A stretch of DNA of 35,068 nucleotides from a candidate division WS1 bacterium (GTDB taxonomy: Bacteria; Armatimonadota; Zipacnadia; Zipacnadales; UBA5352), in the NCBI GenBank assembly GCA_003566775.1, contig PXBW01000057.1, positions 1 through 35,068 of the forward strand, given 5' to 3'. The notes beneath the pieces were generated by a model. The model did not search any database. It worked only from the letters and a program-made list of their open reading frames with translations, and had not been told where the DNA came from. The position numbers were made by a program, and so were the translations under genes. How positions within the stretch are numbered: the stretch's first letter is position 1; each line of letters starts with the position of its first letter. Below, one piece after another: positions 9,119-16,747 of this stretch.

Positions 9119-11014
9119 TCAGAAATGGAGCGTAGTGCGCAACTGAAACAGGTTACTGTGACAAGTCGGGACAACGCCCGAAGGCGACTGATGGGCCCAG
9201 ATAAAGCCTGAGGTGACTTCCTCGGATATTTGCCGTTCGTAGCCCACAGCGAATAGCTCGTCGTAGTAGAGGCGATGCAGGGGCGAAGCCGCCCATCTGT
9301 CACTCTTAGCCGACAGATTGTAGTAAAGCAGGCGCAGTGTGGACCTCGCAGATGGCGTCCAGCGCACATCGGCGCCCAGCGTCTCGATATTGGGCAGTGC
9401 AAGCGGGCGATATAGCCAGCGTTCGTACGGCAGCATGACCGAGTCGGGGATCGCCAGCAGGTCTTCATAGTAGGGATGGATCGAGGAGTATACGATGTCA
9501 TACTCCGCATCGATGTTGCTGTAGATGCCGCTGACCTGCCAAGCGTCGTCGGCCCATAGATCCGCCAGCACCATGAGAGCCTCGGGCGAGTCGTTATCGG
9601 GGAAGGTGTCGGTCTTTCTGTTGGCATGCTCATAGAGACGGGCGTACTCCACCCGAATGTCTCGTTCCGACGCATAGCGCCAGCGGAAATTGACACCGGC
9701 CGCCCTCTCGCGGAATCTCTCACCCTCGCGCGTCTCATATCCGTAACCATCGATGAGCCAGGGAACAGAAATCGACCAGTTATCCTGCGTATAGCTCAGT
9801 GAGGCGGAGGCGTAGAGGTTCGCGACATCCGACCAGGGCGCGATGATGTGCTGAAAGTTCGAGCCGCCGAGAAACGCCTCGAGCCCAAGGCCACTGCCTC
9901 CGATATTGTCGAGACGCAGATGCGCGCCCTGCTGCGAGAGACGTTCGTTATTCACGACGAGACCGAGGCCGTACTTCTGATACTGTCTTCCGAGGCGCCA
10001 GGTGGCCTGGCCGGGCCAGGCGTGATCGAAGGAGACCCATGCCTCGTCGAGGTACACGTCGTCAACACCGTAGCCTTCATCAGGATCGGGTACGGGTTGG
10101 GGCACAGCGAGGGGTGGCCCGCGCATAACTTCCGCGCCGAGGACGGAGAGTGGCTGGCGTCGGGTGGTGTGCTTGATGGCGATCCGGGCATGGACACTGT
10201 CGGGGTTGATTGCACCCTCGGCACCGATGACCGCGGAAAGCGCATCGTACGGCTGCAACTCGCTGCAGCCCTGACCGATTCGGTAGTCCACCATACCGAA
10301 CATGTGCGGGAAGCGGGGCCTGGCTTCAATCTGCTCGACGCGGCCACGAAGATCATCCAGTTGTCCGGAGAGCTGATCGGCATCCTCGCGAATTGCGGCC
10401 AACTCATCCGAGAATTCGCGTGTGAGCCCCTCGACGATTTCCTCGACCTCCTGGAGGTCGGCGGCCGGTCCCTGAGGGCCGGTCGGTCCGGGTTCTCCAG
10501 CGGGTCCCTGTGGTCCGGGTTCTCCAGCGGGTCCGCGTGGTCCAGTCTCACCGGCGGGTCCAGCGGGTCCCCTCTCTCCCGGGGGGCCCTCGACAGTCAG
10601 GTCATCGATCTGCGACAGCAGCCTTGAGATAGCCATGGCGAACTCGTATCGGGTAATGGGCCTGTCGCCGCTGAAGCCACGGTCCGGGTAGTTGATGATG
10701 ATCCCCCGATCGATGAGGATCTCGACGGCGTCATAGGCCCAGTGACCGAGTGGTACAAGACCAAGATCCGCCTCGACATCTTCCAGGGGGAGTTCTTCTT
10801 CGCGCGGCGGTGGTGGTCCAGGGGGACGAACTCGCTTCCCGTCGGCAAGCCTGGTGCCGTCTCTGAGCGAAGTCATCTCGTCGACGGAATACGCTTCCGA
10901 TCCGTCAGACAGACCGATGTCAGTCAACTGTCCCTCTGTTGCCTGACCATGGATCGGAGCGATCAGGAGGCCTGTCAGAACGACGCTGAGCACAGTGTTT
11001 AGAGCGATGCGCAT
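9119..11014 (-). CDS. SLH-domain outer-membrane porin with collagen-like insert
   Basis: 631 residues. ATG follows GGAGGG at 4 bases. Order of parts: signal peptide (1-24); Pro-rich stretch ([12 protein letters not shown]); one SLH domain at about 84-138 ([34 protein letters not shown]); 14 perfect Gly-X-Y triplets at 143-184; a coiled coil at about 185-232 ([18 protein letters not shown]); then a beta-rich region to the end, terminating in LRTTLHF, a typical outer-membrane barrel C-terminus with final Phe. SLH-coiled-coil-porin proteins (OmpM/Slp type) bind the peptidoglycan-linked secondary polymer and tether the outer membrane. The collagen-like segment between SLH and coiled coil is not part of the usual architecture. 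It has its own promoter upstream (11143-11171). Confidence 0.88.
   Translation of the reverse strand: MRIALNTVLSVVLTGLLIAPIHGQATEGQLTDIGLSDGSEAYSVDEMTSLRDGTRLADGKRVRPPGPPPPREEELPLEDVEADLGLVPLGHWAYDAVEILIDRGIIINYPDRGFSGDRPITRYEFAMAISRLLSQIDDLTVEGPPGERGPAGPAGETGPRGPAGEPGPQGPAGEPGPTGPQGPAADLQEVEEIVEGLTREFSDELAAIREDADQLSGQLDDLRGRVEQIEARPRFPHMFGMVDYRIGQGCSELQPYDALSAVIGAEGAINPDSVHARIAIKHTTRRQPLSVLGAEVMRGPPLAVPQPVPDPDEGYGVDDVYLDEAWVSFDHAWPGQATWRLGRQYQKYGLGLVVNNERLSQQGAHLRLDNIGGSGLGLEAFLGGSNFQHIIAPWSDVANLYASASLSYTQDNWSISVPWLIDGYGYETREGERFRERAAGVNFRWRYASERDIRVEYARLYEHANRKTDTFPDNDSPEALMVLADLWADDAWQVSGIYSNIDAEYDIVYSSIHPYYEDLLAIPDSVMLPYERWLYRPLALPNIETLGADVRWTPSARSTLRLLYYNLSAKSDRWAASPLHRLYYDELFAVGYERQISEEVTSGFIWAHQSPSGVVPTCHSNLFQLRTTLHF
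10463..10588 (-). repeat. Collagen-like Gly-X-Y coding repeat inside the porin gene
   Basis: Fourteen consecutive triplets of the type [24 protein letters not shown] are encoded without interruption. At DNA level this gives approximate 9- and 18-bp repeats of GGTCC/GGACC-rich sequence. Triplet content is high in Pro at X, with charged Glu/Arg residues as in bacterial trimeric collagens. Length may vary between strains by slippage. Confidence 0.9.
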
Positions 11015-11142
11015 CGTTCCCTCCGCCTTTCTCTACGCACGCGGGGTTATGTATGCCCTGTGCTGTCTTTGGTGCGACATCCGGCGGGGAAGATAGACGC
11101 TGCCAATGGAATATCTCCCCGCACTTAACGCGCACGCAGGCC

Positions 11143-11171
11143 ATAATAACAATTGGGAGCATTTTAGTCAA
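11143..11171 (-). promoter_or_regulatory. Sigma70-type promoter for the SLH porin gene
   Basis: On the minus strand, TTGACT and TATTAT are separated by exactly 17 bases; each matches five of six consensus positions. The predicted start site is about 120 bases upstream of the porin ATG, leaving a sizeable leader. This is the best promoter-like match I noticed in the window and fits a highly expressed outer-membrane protein. Confidence 0.7.
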
Positions 11172-11217
11172 CCGTTCTTCGGAATATTATCCCGATGTGA
11201 ACAGACCGGTGACGCCC

Positions 11218-13626
11218 TCACTGGTGTAGATCGATCCCCTCGAAGAAATCGTCACTCTCAGCGAGCTTCCAGGTCTCGCCGCCGTCACGGGAGACAATTA
11301 CCGCGCGGTGGTGGTACTGGTGCGGGAACTGTCCCTGGTAGGTCTGGTTACTCGTGAGGTAGCTATAGGAGAGCCAGAGGTCTCCGAGGCGATCGATCGT
11401 CAGCTTGTGATAGTAGATCGAGTAGCCGGGCAGCGGCGGTATGACGAGCGGTGTGGCCTCCTCGGTCCATTCGCCGTCTCTGGGCCGCTGCTGCCAGGAG
11501 AGCGCCGCGTAGAGTTCTCCGTCATGGTATGGATCCTGATTGCGCCACTGGCGGAAGGCAGTGTGAAGGGTGTCATCGGCATCGCATACCAAAGAGATGT
11601 AGGTCTGTCGGCCCACCTCGTCGCCGTCATCGGTGGTGAAGCCGGTGGTGAGGATCGGCTCCGCCTCAGTCCACTCGCCGGCATCGTTGGGACGCAGGGA
11701 ATGGACGTAGTGGAAGGGCCGTCCGTGCGCGCCGATGAGAACGTGCAGTATGCCCTGGCTGTCGATCGTGATGGCCGGGACGTTGTGCACATCGTTCACC
11801 GGGGGGCCGTGACCGAGCAGGATTTTCTCGCTCAGTTCTTCGGTGGTGTGATCGTACGTCGCCGCGTAGGTCGGCACTCCACGTTCATCGGCCCCGGTAC
11901 CGTCCGGCTCTCCTGAGATCTCGCCCCATACGATGTGCGTGCTGCCGTCCGCGGTCACCGTTGAGGACGGGCCACCTGAGTGCTGGCAGGAGCCGATGAC
12001 GGCCTCCGCTACTCTGATCGGCTCCCCGAGGACAAGAGTATCACCTTCGCGCTGCGGCAGATAGAGCCAAAGATCGTGGTAGCTGGCCCAGCGCGCGGGA
12101 TGTGGCCCTGTACGCTCGAAGGTGAGCACCGGCGGAGGACCGTCGAGCCTGTTATGGCCGGTGAACTGCTCGATCTCGGCGACATTGCCTCTTACCTCAT
12201 GGACCTCCCAGGATTCCCCTTCATCGGGGGAGAAGAGCAGTACAGCCGGTCGCTCGGCGCCCGCGATCAGGCGCAGGGTTGTGTACACTCCGCCCTGTCC
12301 GTCGAACGCGAGCTTGGCGCCGATGAAGCCGGCTCCACGGTCGGGGCGGACATAGTCCGGCCACTGCCGGCGAATCGCGTCCTCAAAGCCATGGTGCGTC
12401 CAGCGGCGATCTTCATCGAGACTGTATACCCCGGTGGTCTCATCGCGATCCTCGGTGCGATGGCGAATCCAGGGAAGGTTGCCCTCGTCGAAGTAGACCT
12501 CGTTGCGCACATAATCGGGATCGTAGCCGAATTGCACGGCCTCATGCGCGAAGGGTCTAAGAGTGATCGGCATCTCGAGCGGCTCGGAGACCGGGCTCTC
12601 CCCCACCCGGACGTTTATGCCCGAGGTGGCCTGCGCGTTCGGTTCGTCCTCTGCGGTCGCTCTGAGGAGCACATGCAGTTCGGTTTCTTCCGCTGGTGGA
12701 TCAGCCAGCGTCGCGCGAACGCGAATCGTGGCCGTCTCGTCAGCGGCCAGAGCCACGGGCATCTCCGGCTCGATAACATCGACGGCGACTTCTGGGTCGG
12801 CGGTCGCCTCTACGTGAAAGCGATCCGAGTCACCGGTGCTGTTGCGAAGCGTCAGATCTACCGTCGCAGCCTCGCCCGCCTGCAGATATCGAGTGGTGCG
12901 ATATGGTAGCAGCATCCACCGTGACTTGCTCACATCGAACCATGCGTCTTCCTCCGAGGTCCAATACTGCACACCGTCGATACTCAACCGTACGGACATC
13001 GCCTCCATGTCGAGGCGCCATAGTCCGTCGCGTTCTTCGGCCGGGAACTCAAGCAGATGATCCTCGCCGGTGACGGTAAGCTCGAAATCGTGCAACTTCT
13101 CTCCGTCGGCATCGTAAAGCGGCACTGTCTGCCTGCCGGGGTCGTGTAGGGCCGCGATGGTGATCGCGAACTCCTCGTTCGGCGGGGGAAAGTATATGCT
13201 TCCGGAGATATCGAAGTCGCTCAGGAGCAGTCCTCCCTGGACCACGAGCCTCTCGGCGGAGGTCTCGACGCCCCATACAAGATCGCTGGAGCCGTGCACC
13301 AGCAGTCGATAGACGCCGCCGAACTCGACATCGACGTTGACGTCGAAGCGCTGGTACTCCTCGGCGCGCCCTCTTCCGACGGTGCCGTCATCAGGCATGG
13401 TGTGCTGGAAGACTTCGTTGCTGAGCGGATCGAAGAGAGTAAGATGAAGCAGGTCTTCGCGATCATAGATGTTGAGATCGCGTTTGAGCACGGTGATCTC
13501 AAGGGTGCCCGGCTCGACGTCGAGATATACCGTCCTGTCCCCGCGGACTGCGGGCGGGAGGGTTGCGGCCCAGCCGGAGGTTGCGATAAGAAGCATTGCC
13601 AGTGTGATCAGAATCAGGCGGCTCAT
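11218..13626 (-). CDS. Exported BNR/Asp-box repeat protein (sialidase-like propeller)
   Basis: 802 residues. ATG preceded by AAGGTGA. Signal peptide at the N-terminus (LILITLAMLLIATSGWA). The first half is beta-sandwich-like, with a NEW3-like segment around 245-340 (TVDLTLRNSTGDSDRFHVEA). The second half resembles a BNR_4-type propeller: NVPAITIDSQGILHVLIGAH is characteristic, and two Asp-box motifs are visible (SPDEGESW and SRDGGETW, the second near the C-terminus). Such folds occur in sialidases, ulvan and rhamnogalacturonan lyases and non-catalytic glycan binders. I cannot identify catalytic residues, so the substrate is open. It diverges from the DUF4038 glycosidase-like gene at 13857 and shares a repeat-rich intergenic region with it. 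Confidence 0.75.
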   Translation of the reverse strand: MSRLILITLAMLLIATSGWAATLPPAVRGDRTVYLDVEPGTLEITVLKRDLNIYDREDLLHLTLFDPLSNEVFQHTMPDDGTVGRGRAEEYQRFDVNVDVEFGGVYRLLVHGSSDLVWGVETSAERLVVQGGLLLSDFDISGSIYFPPPNEEFAITIAALHDPGRQTVPLYDADGEKLHDFELTVTGEDHLLEFPAEERDGLWRLDMEAMSVRLSIDGVQYWTSEEDAWFDVSKSRWMLLPYRTTRYLQAGEAATVDLTLRNSTGDSDRFHVEATADPEVAVDVIEPEMPVALAADETATIRVRATLADPPAEETELHVLLRATAEDEPNAQATSGINVRVGESPVSEPLEMPITLRPFAHEAVQFGYDPDYVRNEVYFDEGNLPWIRHRTEDRDETTGVYSLDEDRRWTHHGFEDAIRRQWPDYVRPDRGAGFIGAKLAFDGQGGVYTTLRLIAGAERPAVLLFSPDEGESWEVHEVRGNVAEIEQFTGHNRLDGPPPVLTFERTGPHPARWASYHDLWLYLPQREGDTLVLGEPIRVAEAVIGSCQHSGGPSSTVTADGSTHIVWGEISGEPDGTGADERGVPTYAATYDHTTEELSEKILLGHGPPVNDVHNVPAITIDSQGILHVLIGAHGRPFHYVHSLRPNDAGEWTEAEPILTTGFTTDDGDEVGRQTYISLVCDADDTLHTAFRQWRNQDPYHDGELYAALSWQQRPRDGEWTEEATPLVIPPLPGYSIYYHKLTIDRLGDLWLSYSYLTSNQTYQGQFPHQYHHRAVIVSRDGGETWKLAESDDFFEGIDLHQ

Positions 13627-13661
13627 AATGTCACCTTCTTGAAGACTGCTGTTTGCCGTCT

Positions 13662-13792
13662 AACTGACGATCAGTTCCGTGACGCAGTTCCGATTTCCTG
13701 CCTTTGAAGGTGCCGATGTAGAGCATCGGGAAGCAAGCTGCCGCAACTCCCGCAGATTCCCCAATCTCTGACCACCGTCCGATCGAGATTGG
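13662..13792. promoter_or_regulatory. Three inverted repeats in the divergent BNR/glycosidase control region
   Basis: AACTGA-cga-TCAGTT (13662-13676), CCGATG-tagag-CATCGG (13713-13729), and CCAATCTC with GAGATTGG separated by 16 bases (13761-13792) are all perfect. They lie between two divergent, exported carbohydrate-active genes. They could be operator sites for a regulator of both genes or leader structures of the minus-strand transcript. Confidence 0.45.
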
Positions 13793-13813
13793 AACCGAAG
13801 CGCGGGTTCGCCG

Positions 13814-13841
13814 TTTATAGAACGTGGGATAACGATGTCAG
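13814..13841 (-). promoter_or_regulatory. Candidate promoter for the BNR-protein gene
   Basis: Minus-strand CTGACA and TATAAA, each matching five of six sigma70 consensus positions, are spaced 16 bases apart. A start here would give a leader of about 180 bases containing all three inverted repeats described for this intergenic region. Confidence 0.4.
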
Positions 13842-13856
13842 TCGAGGTGTTCGGTG

Positions 13857-15452
13857 ATGCTGCGTAGCGCGGGAGTTGCGATTGCAGTGTCAGCGGGTGT
13901 CATGTTCATCAACTGTGGGAGGTGTCCGGCGATGGAAGAGATTCCCCGGTGGAGCGTCTGGGAGGTAGAAATGACCGGAGAGGTCCAGCACGGGAGATTG
14001 CCCGAAGCGGTCGGCGGAACCGTGGAGCTTGTGTCGCCGGGCGGGGCGGAGCATCGGGTCGAGGCGTTCTGGGATGGTGGAAGGTCGTGGCGAGCGCGCT
14101 TTGCTCCGGGTGAGGTCGGCGACTGGACGTGGCGCAGCCGCTCTGATGCCGATGCCGCGCTCGACGGCGCGAGCGGGCAGTTCCGCTGCGTGGAGGCGAG
14201 TGAGGATCAGCCGCTTCATCGGGGCCCGCTGCGCGTCTCAGATGACCGCCGGCACCTTGCGCACGGCGACGGCACGCCGTTCTTCTGGCTGGGAGACACC
14301 GCGTGGAACGGGGCGCTGCGCGCGAACGAGGACGACTGGGCGGAGTATCTGTCGCTGCGCCGCGAGCAGGGCTTCAACGTGATTCAGTTCGTGACGACAC
14401 AGTGGCGTGGCCGGCCGGGAGCCGGGGTCTACGATGACACGGACGGCCTGACGGTGAACGTGGAGGCGTTCCAGCGGCTCGACCGCATGGTAGCGGCGGT
14501 CAATGAGCACGGTATGGTGGCCGCGCCGGTGATGCTCTGGACGCTGACGGAGCGGGACCCGGGGCAGACGCTGTCGGAGGAGCACGCGATCGCCCTCTGC
14601 AGGTACATGGTCGCGCGCTGGGGAGCGTACAACGTGGCGTGGTTGCTCGGTGGCGACGGGCGTTTCCCGGAGGAGAGCATCGAGCGCTGGAGGTGGATCG
14701 GGCGCGCGGTCTTCGGCGCCGACCATGACCGACCGGTGACGATGCATCCGTGCGGGTCGCGCTGGGTGGAAGAGGAGTTCGCGAGCGAGCCGTGGTTCGA
14801 CTTCATCGGCTATCAGAGCGGTCACGGACTGCCGGAGAAGACCTCGCGCTGGATAGCGAAGGGACCTCCGGCGAGGGCGTGGCGGACACTGGAGATGCCG
14901 ATCATCAATCTTGAACCTAACTACGAGGGGTTCCCCGCCTACGGATCAGAGCACATCATCAGCGCACACGATGTGCGGCGCGCGGCGTGGCTGAGCATAC
15001 TCAGCACCCCTCCGGCGGGGGTGACATACGGAACGAACCCCATCTGGGTCTGGCATGAGGAGACGGGCCCGGCGCCCGGGCACTCGAACCTTACGAGCGT
15101 GCAGCCATGGCGAGAAGGGCTTGAGTCAGAGGGCATAGAGGGGATGACCGCTCTGCGTGAGATCATCGACGACCTCGAGTGGTGGCGGCTGCGTCCCGCG
15201 CAGGAGCTGCTGGCGAATCAACCGGGCAGCGATGATCCGCGGGACACGATCGTTGCTGTGATGACCGAGGAGCGCGATCTGCTTGTCGCGTACACGCCGA
15301 GCGGTAAGGAGATTGCCCTGACCGAGGAGGACCTGCCCGCACAGGCTATGTGGCGGGACCCGCGTGACGGCAGCAGCCGTCAGGCCGACATTACGGACGG
15401 CACATTCTCGGCGCCTGATGAGAGTGACTGGCTGCTGATATTGCGACGCTGA
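13857..15452 (+). CDS. Exported DUF5060/DUF4038 glycoside hydrolase-like protein (apiosidase-like, GH140 type)
   Basis: 531 residues from ATG at 13857; a GTG three bases upstream is also possible, but GAGGTG is better spaced for the ATG (7 bases). A hydrophobic N-terminus (VAIAVSAGVMFI) suggests export. Residues about 30-110 match the DUF5060 sandwich (WSVWEVEMTGEV, FAPGEVGDWTWR). A DUF4038 TIM barrel follows (DGTPFFWLGDTAWNGALR, YLSLRREQGFNVIQF). Candidate catalytic carboxylates are the Asp in WLLGGDGRF and the Glu in INLEPNYEG. A small C-terminal beta domain ends the protein (LLVAYTPSGKEIAL). GH140 members cleave apiose branches from pectic rhamnogalacturonan II; other DUF4038 proteins are uncharacterised, so the substrate is inference. 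Confidence 0.82.
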   Translation: MLRSAGVAIAVSAGVMFINCGRCPAMEEIPRWSVWEVEMTGEVQHGRLPEAVGGTVELVSPGGAEHRVEAFWDGGRSWRARFAPGEVGDWTWRSRSDADAALDGASGQFRCVEASEDQPLHRGPLRVSDDRRHLAHGDGTPFFWLGDTAWNGALRANEDDWAEYLSLRREQGFNVIQFVTTQWRGRPGAGVYDDTDGLTVNVEAFQRLDRMVAAVNEHGMVAAPVMLWTLTERDPGQTLSEEHAIALCRYMVARWGAYNVAWLLGGDGRFPEESIERWRWIGRAVFGADHDRPVTMHPCGSRWVEEEFASEPWFDFIGYQSGHGLPEKTSRWIAKGPPARAWRTLEMPIINLEPNYEGFPAYGSEHIISAHDVRRAAWLSILSTPPAGVTYGTNPIWVWHEETGPAPGHSNLTSVQPWREGLESEGIEGMTALREIIDDLEWWRLRPAQELLANQPGSDDPRDTIVAVMTEERDLLVAYTPSGKEIALTEEDLPAQAMWRDPRDGSSRQADITDGTFSAPDESDWLLILRR

Positions 15453-15518
15453 CGGCACCCTCGCGAACTTGAGGCGAAGGAGGAGGCGTTCCTCCCCCGT
15501 CCCGGCTGCGCCGGGCCA

Positions 15519-15580
15519 CCCCCCTCCTTTTCGCGCGGACGCCGCCTGCGGCGGGTCCTGGCGCGAGGGCAGGAGGGGGG
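15519..15580. repeat. Large GC-rich palindrome between convergent genes
   Basis: The outer arms CCCCCCTCCT (15519-15528) and AGGAGGGGGG (15571-15580) are perfect complements. Inside them CGCGC pairs with GCGCG, GGAC with GTCC, and GCCG with CGGC around a short loop, with small internal bulges. It lies between the stop codons of the glycosidase-like gene and the convergent acetyltransferase gene. It could terminate both transcripts, although no T-run follows, or be a REP/MITE-like element. Confidence 0.6.
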
Positions 15581-15630
15581 AACGACGGGAACGAAAGCAG
15601 GGGACGAGGAATGATTTCGCGCAAGCGAAC

Positions 15631-16437
15631 TCAGGAGGAGGGGAACTCCTCCCGCAGTCGCTCCCGCGACTCCTCGTCCAGCAGGAAGCCGATGTCCTCC
15701 TCCATGTACTCGCGCGTGATGTCGAAGATGTCGCGGATGCGCACGTTGGTCACCAGCGCATCGCCGATATGCGTGGTGCGCAATACGCCATGCAACTCAA
15801 GCACCTCGCGCATCTTGCCGAAGTCGTTGCGGTAGCCTTCAAGTCGCAGGAACTCCAGCGCCTCAGAGGGGACCTCGGTCCCGTCCTCGAGGATCACCGT
15901 CGATCCGACGTAGTCGCGATGATAGCGATAGGGCACGCGCATGAACTCCTCGACCGCGTGAAGCTCGGTGCATGAGGTGAACTCCACGCCCAGCAGCAGG
16001 CACCACGCATCGTGATCGTAGAGACGGTGGAAGGTGCTGCCCTCGCCGAAGCTCGACTTGCCCTCATCGATCACCGCGTCGGTGTGCGGGCCGATCGCCG
16101 CCACCGAGTGGCAGACATGCGTCGAGCGCTTCGCCTCCTCGCGCAGCCGGAAGGTCTCGGGGATGATCCCCATCTCCTTCTTGCACGAGGTATTGCGCAC
16201 GTCAAAGGTCACGCGTTCGGCCTTGTGGGCGTGGCCCCAGTCGAAGGTCGGCACCACGACCGTGCCGCTCTCGCCTACCGTCTCGAGCAGCGCATCGATC
16301 ACCGTGTCCGCGCCGCCCTCTACATGTCCAAACGCGCTGAGCGAGGAGTGTACCAGCACCACGTCGCCCTCGCTCAGCCCAACCTCGCGCAGTCCCTGCA
16401 GAATGTCCTCTTTCGTCACACGCGTCTTTTCAGTCAT
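15631..16437 (-). CDS. AAC(3)/YokD-fold N-acetyltransferase family protein
   Basis: 268 residues, the usual size of the Antibiotic_NAT family; GGGAG lies 6 bases before the ATG. Family landmarks visible: VLVHSSLSAFGHVEGGADTV near the N-terminus, GTVVVPTFDW, the His in STHVCHSVAAIGPHTDAV, and CTELHAVEEFMRVPYR in place of the family's '[ST]-x-x-H-x-x-E'. The fold uses acetyl-CoA to acetylate an amino group. Members include aminoglycoside 3-N-acetyltransferases, but many chromosomal homologues sit in amino-sugar or secondary-metabolism loci. Here it lies between a glycosidase and a sulfatase with no mobile element nearby, so acetylation of an amino sugar is at least as likely as drug resistance. 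Confidence 0.8.
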   Translation of the reverse strand: MTEKTRVTKEDILQGLREVGLSEGDVVLVHSSLSAFGHVEGGADTVIDALLETVGESGTVVVPTFDWGHAHKAERVTFDVRNTSCKKEMGIIPETFRLREEAKRSTHVCHSVAAIGPHTDAVIDEGKSSFGEGSTFHRLYDHDAWCLLLGVEFTSCTELHAVEEFMRVPYRYHRDYVGSTVILEDGTEVPSEALEFLRLEGYRNDFGKMREVLELHGVLRTTHIGDALVTNVRIRDIFDITREYMEEDIGFLLDEESRERLREEFPSS

Positions 16438-16544
16438 AGTAAGCTCCCTCGTGCCTGCTTGCGGTCCGCGGCATGCATTCGCCGGGCGACCCCGCGGCGC
16501 CTCCCCGCGATCGACGTCCGCCTCCTGTCGTTTGCCGTTCGGAG

Positions 16545-16590
16545 GGACGCATGTGTCGTTTACATGCGTCCGTCGTTACGCAGTGACGAC
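16545..16590. repeat. Tandem perfect hairpins
   Basis: GGACGCATGT and ACATGCGTCC form a perfect 10-bp stem around a 7-base loop (16545-16571). Immediately after it, GTCGTTAC and GTGACGAC form an 8-bp stem with one G-T pair and a GCA loop (16572-16590). Two back-to-back stems suggest a structured RNA, a double terminator or a miniature element. Confidence 0.55.
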
Positions 16591-16684
16591 CGATGGGCCG
16601 GCCTCGCCCTTCCCCCTCGCTAACGCTCGGGGCGGGCTCGTGCGGCCCCTCCATCTTGCACAGCAAAGGCTGCGATGCAGGTCT

Positions 16685-16733
16685 GTCCGCAATCGTGGCG
16701 AAGCAAGTCCGAAAGATCTGATGGATTGCGGAC
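16685..16733 (+). promoter_or_regulatory. 10-bp inverted repeat abutting the sulfatase ribosome-binding site
   Basis: GTCCGCAATC (16685-16694) and GATTGCGGAC (16724-16733) are perfect complements separated by 29 bases. The right arm ends directly before GGAGAG, the likely ribosome site of the sulfatase. In RNA this would place a stable stem right at the site, suggesting translational control; in DNA it could be an operator. Confidence 0.5.
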
Positions 16734-16747
16734 GGAGAGTGATCGTG

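Larger units (their letters stand above)
16438..16747. other. 310-bp divergent intergenic region dense in hairpins
   Basis: The plus-strand ORF of the track starting at 16034 reads through here, but that sequence is not protein-like and lies over the acetyltransferase gene, so I treat the stretch as non-coding. It contains two adjacent hairpins (16545-16571 and 16572-16590), the motif CTCGCTAACGC (16616-16626) shared with the hairpin at 8432, and a 10-bp inverted repeat abutting the sulfatase ribosome site. Confidence 0.65.

Noticed and set aside
10463-10588. Regular short DNA repeats that could suggest a CRISPR-like array
   Set aside because: They are in frame and encode Gly-X-Y triplets; no spacer structure.
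15631-16437. Acquired antibiotic-resistance gene
   Set aside because: No integron, transposase or resistance neighbours; family membership alone does not show resistance.
16034-16747. Long N-terminal extension of the sulfatase ORF
   Set aside because: Antisense to the acetyltransferase gene and low-complexity; the internal ATG at 16748 has the ribosome site and the conserved sulfatase opening.
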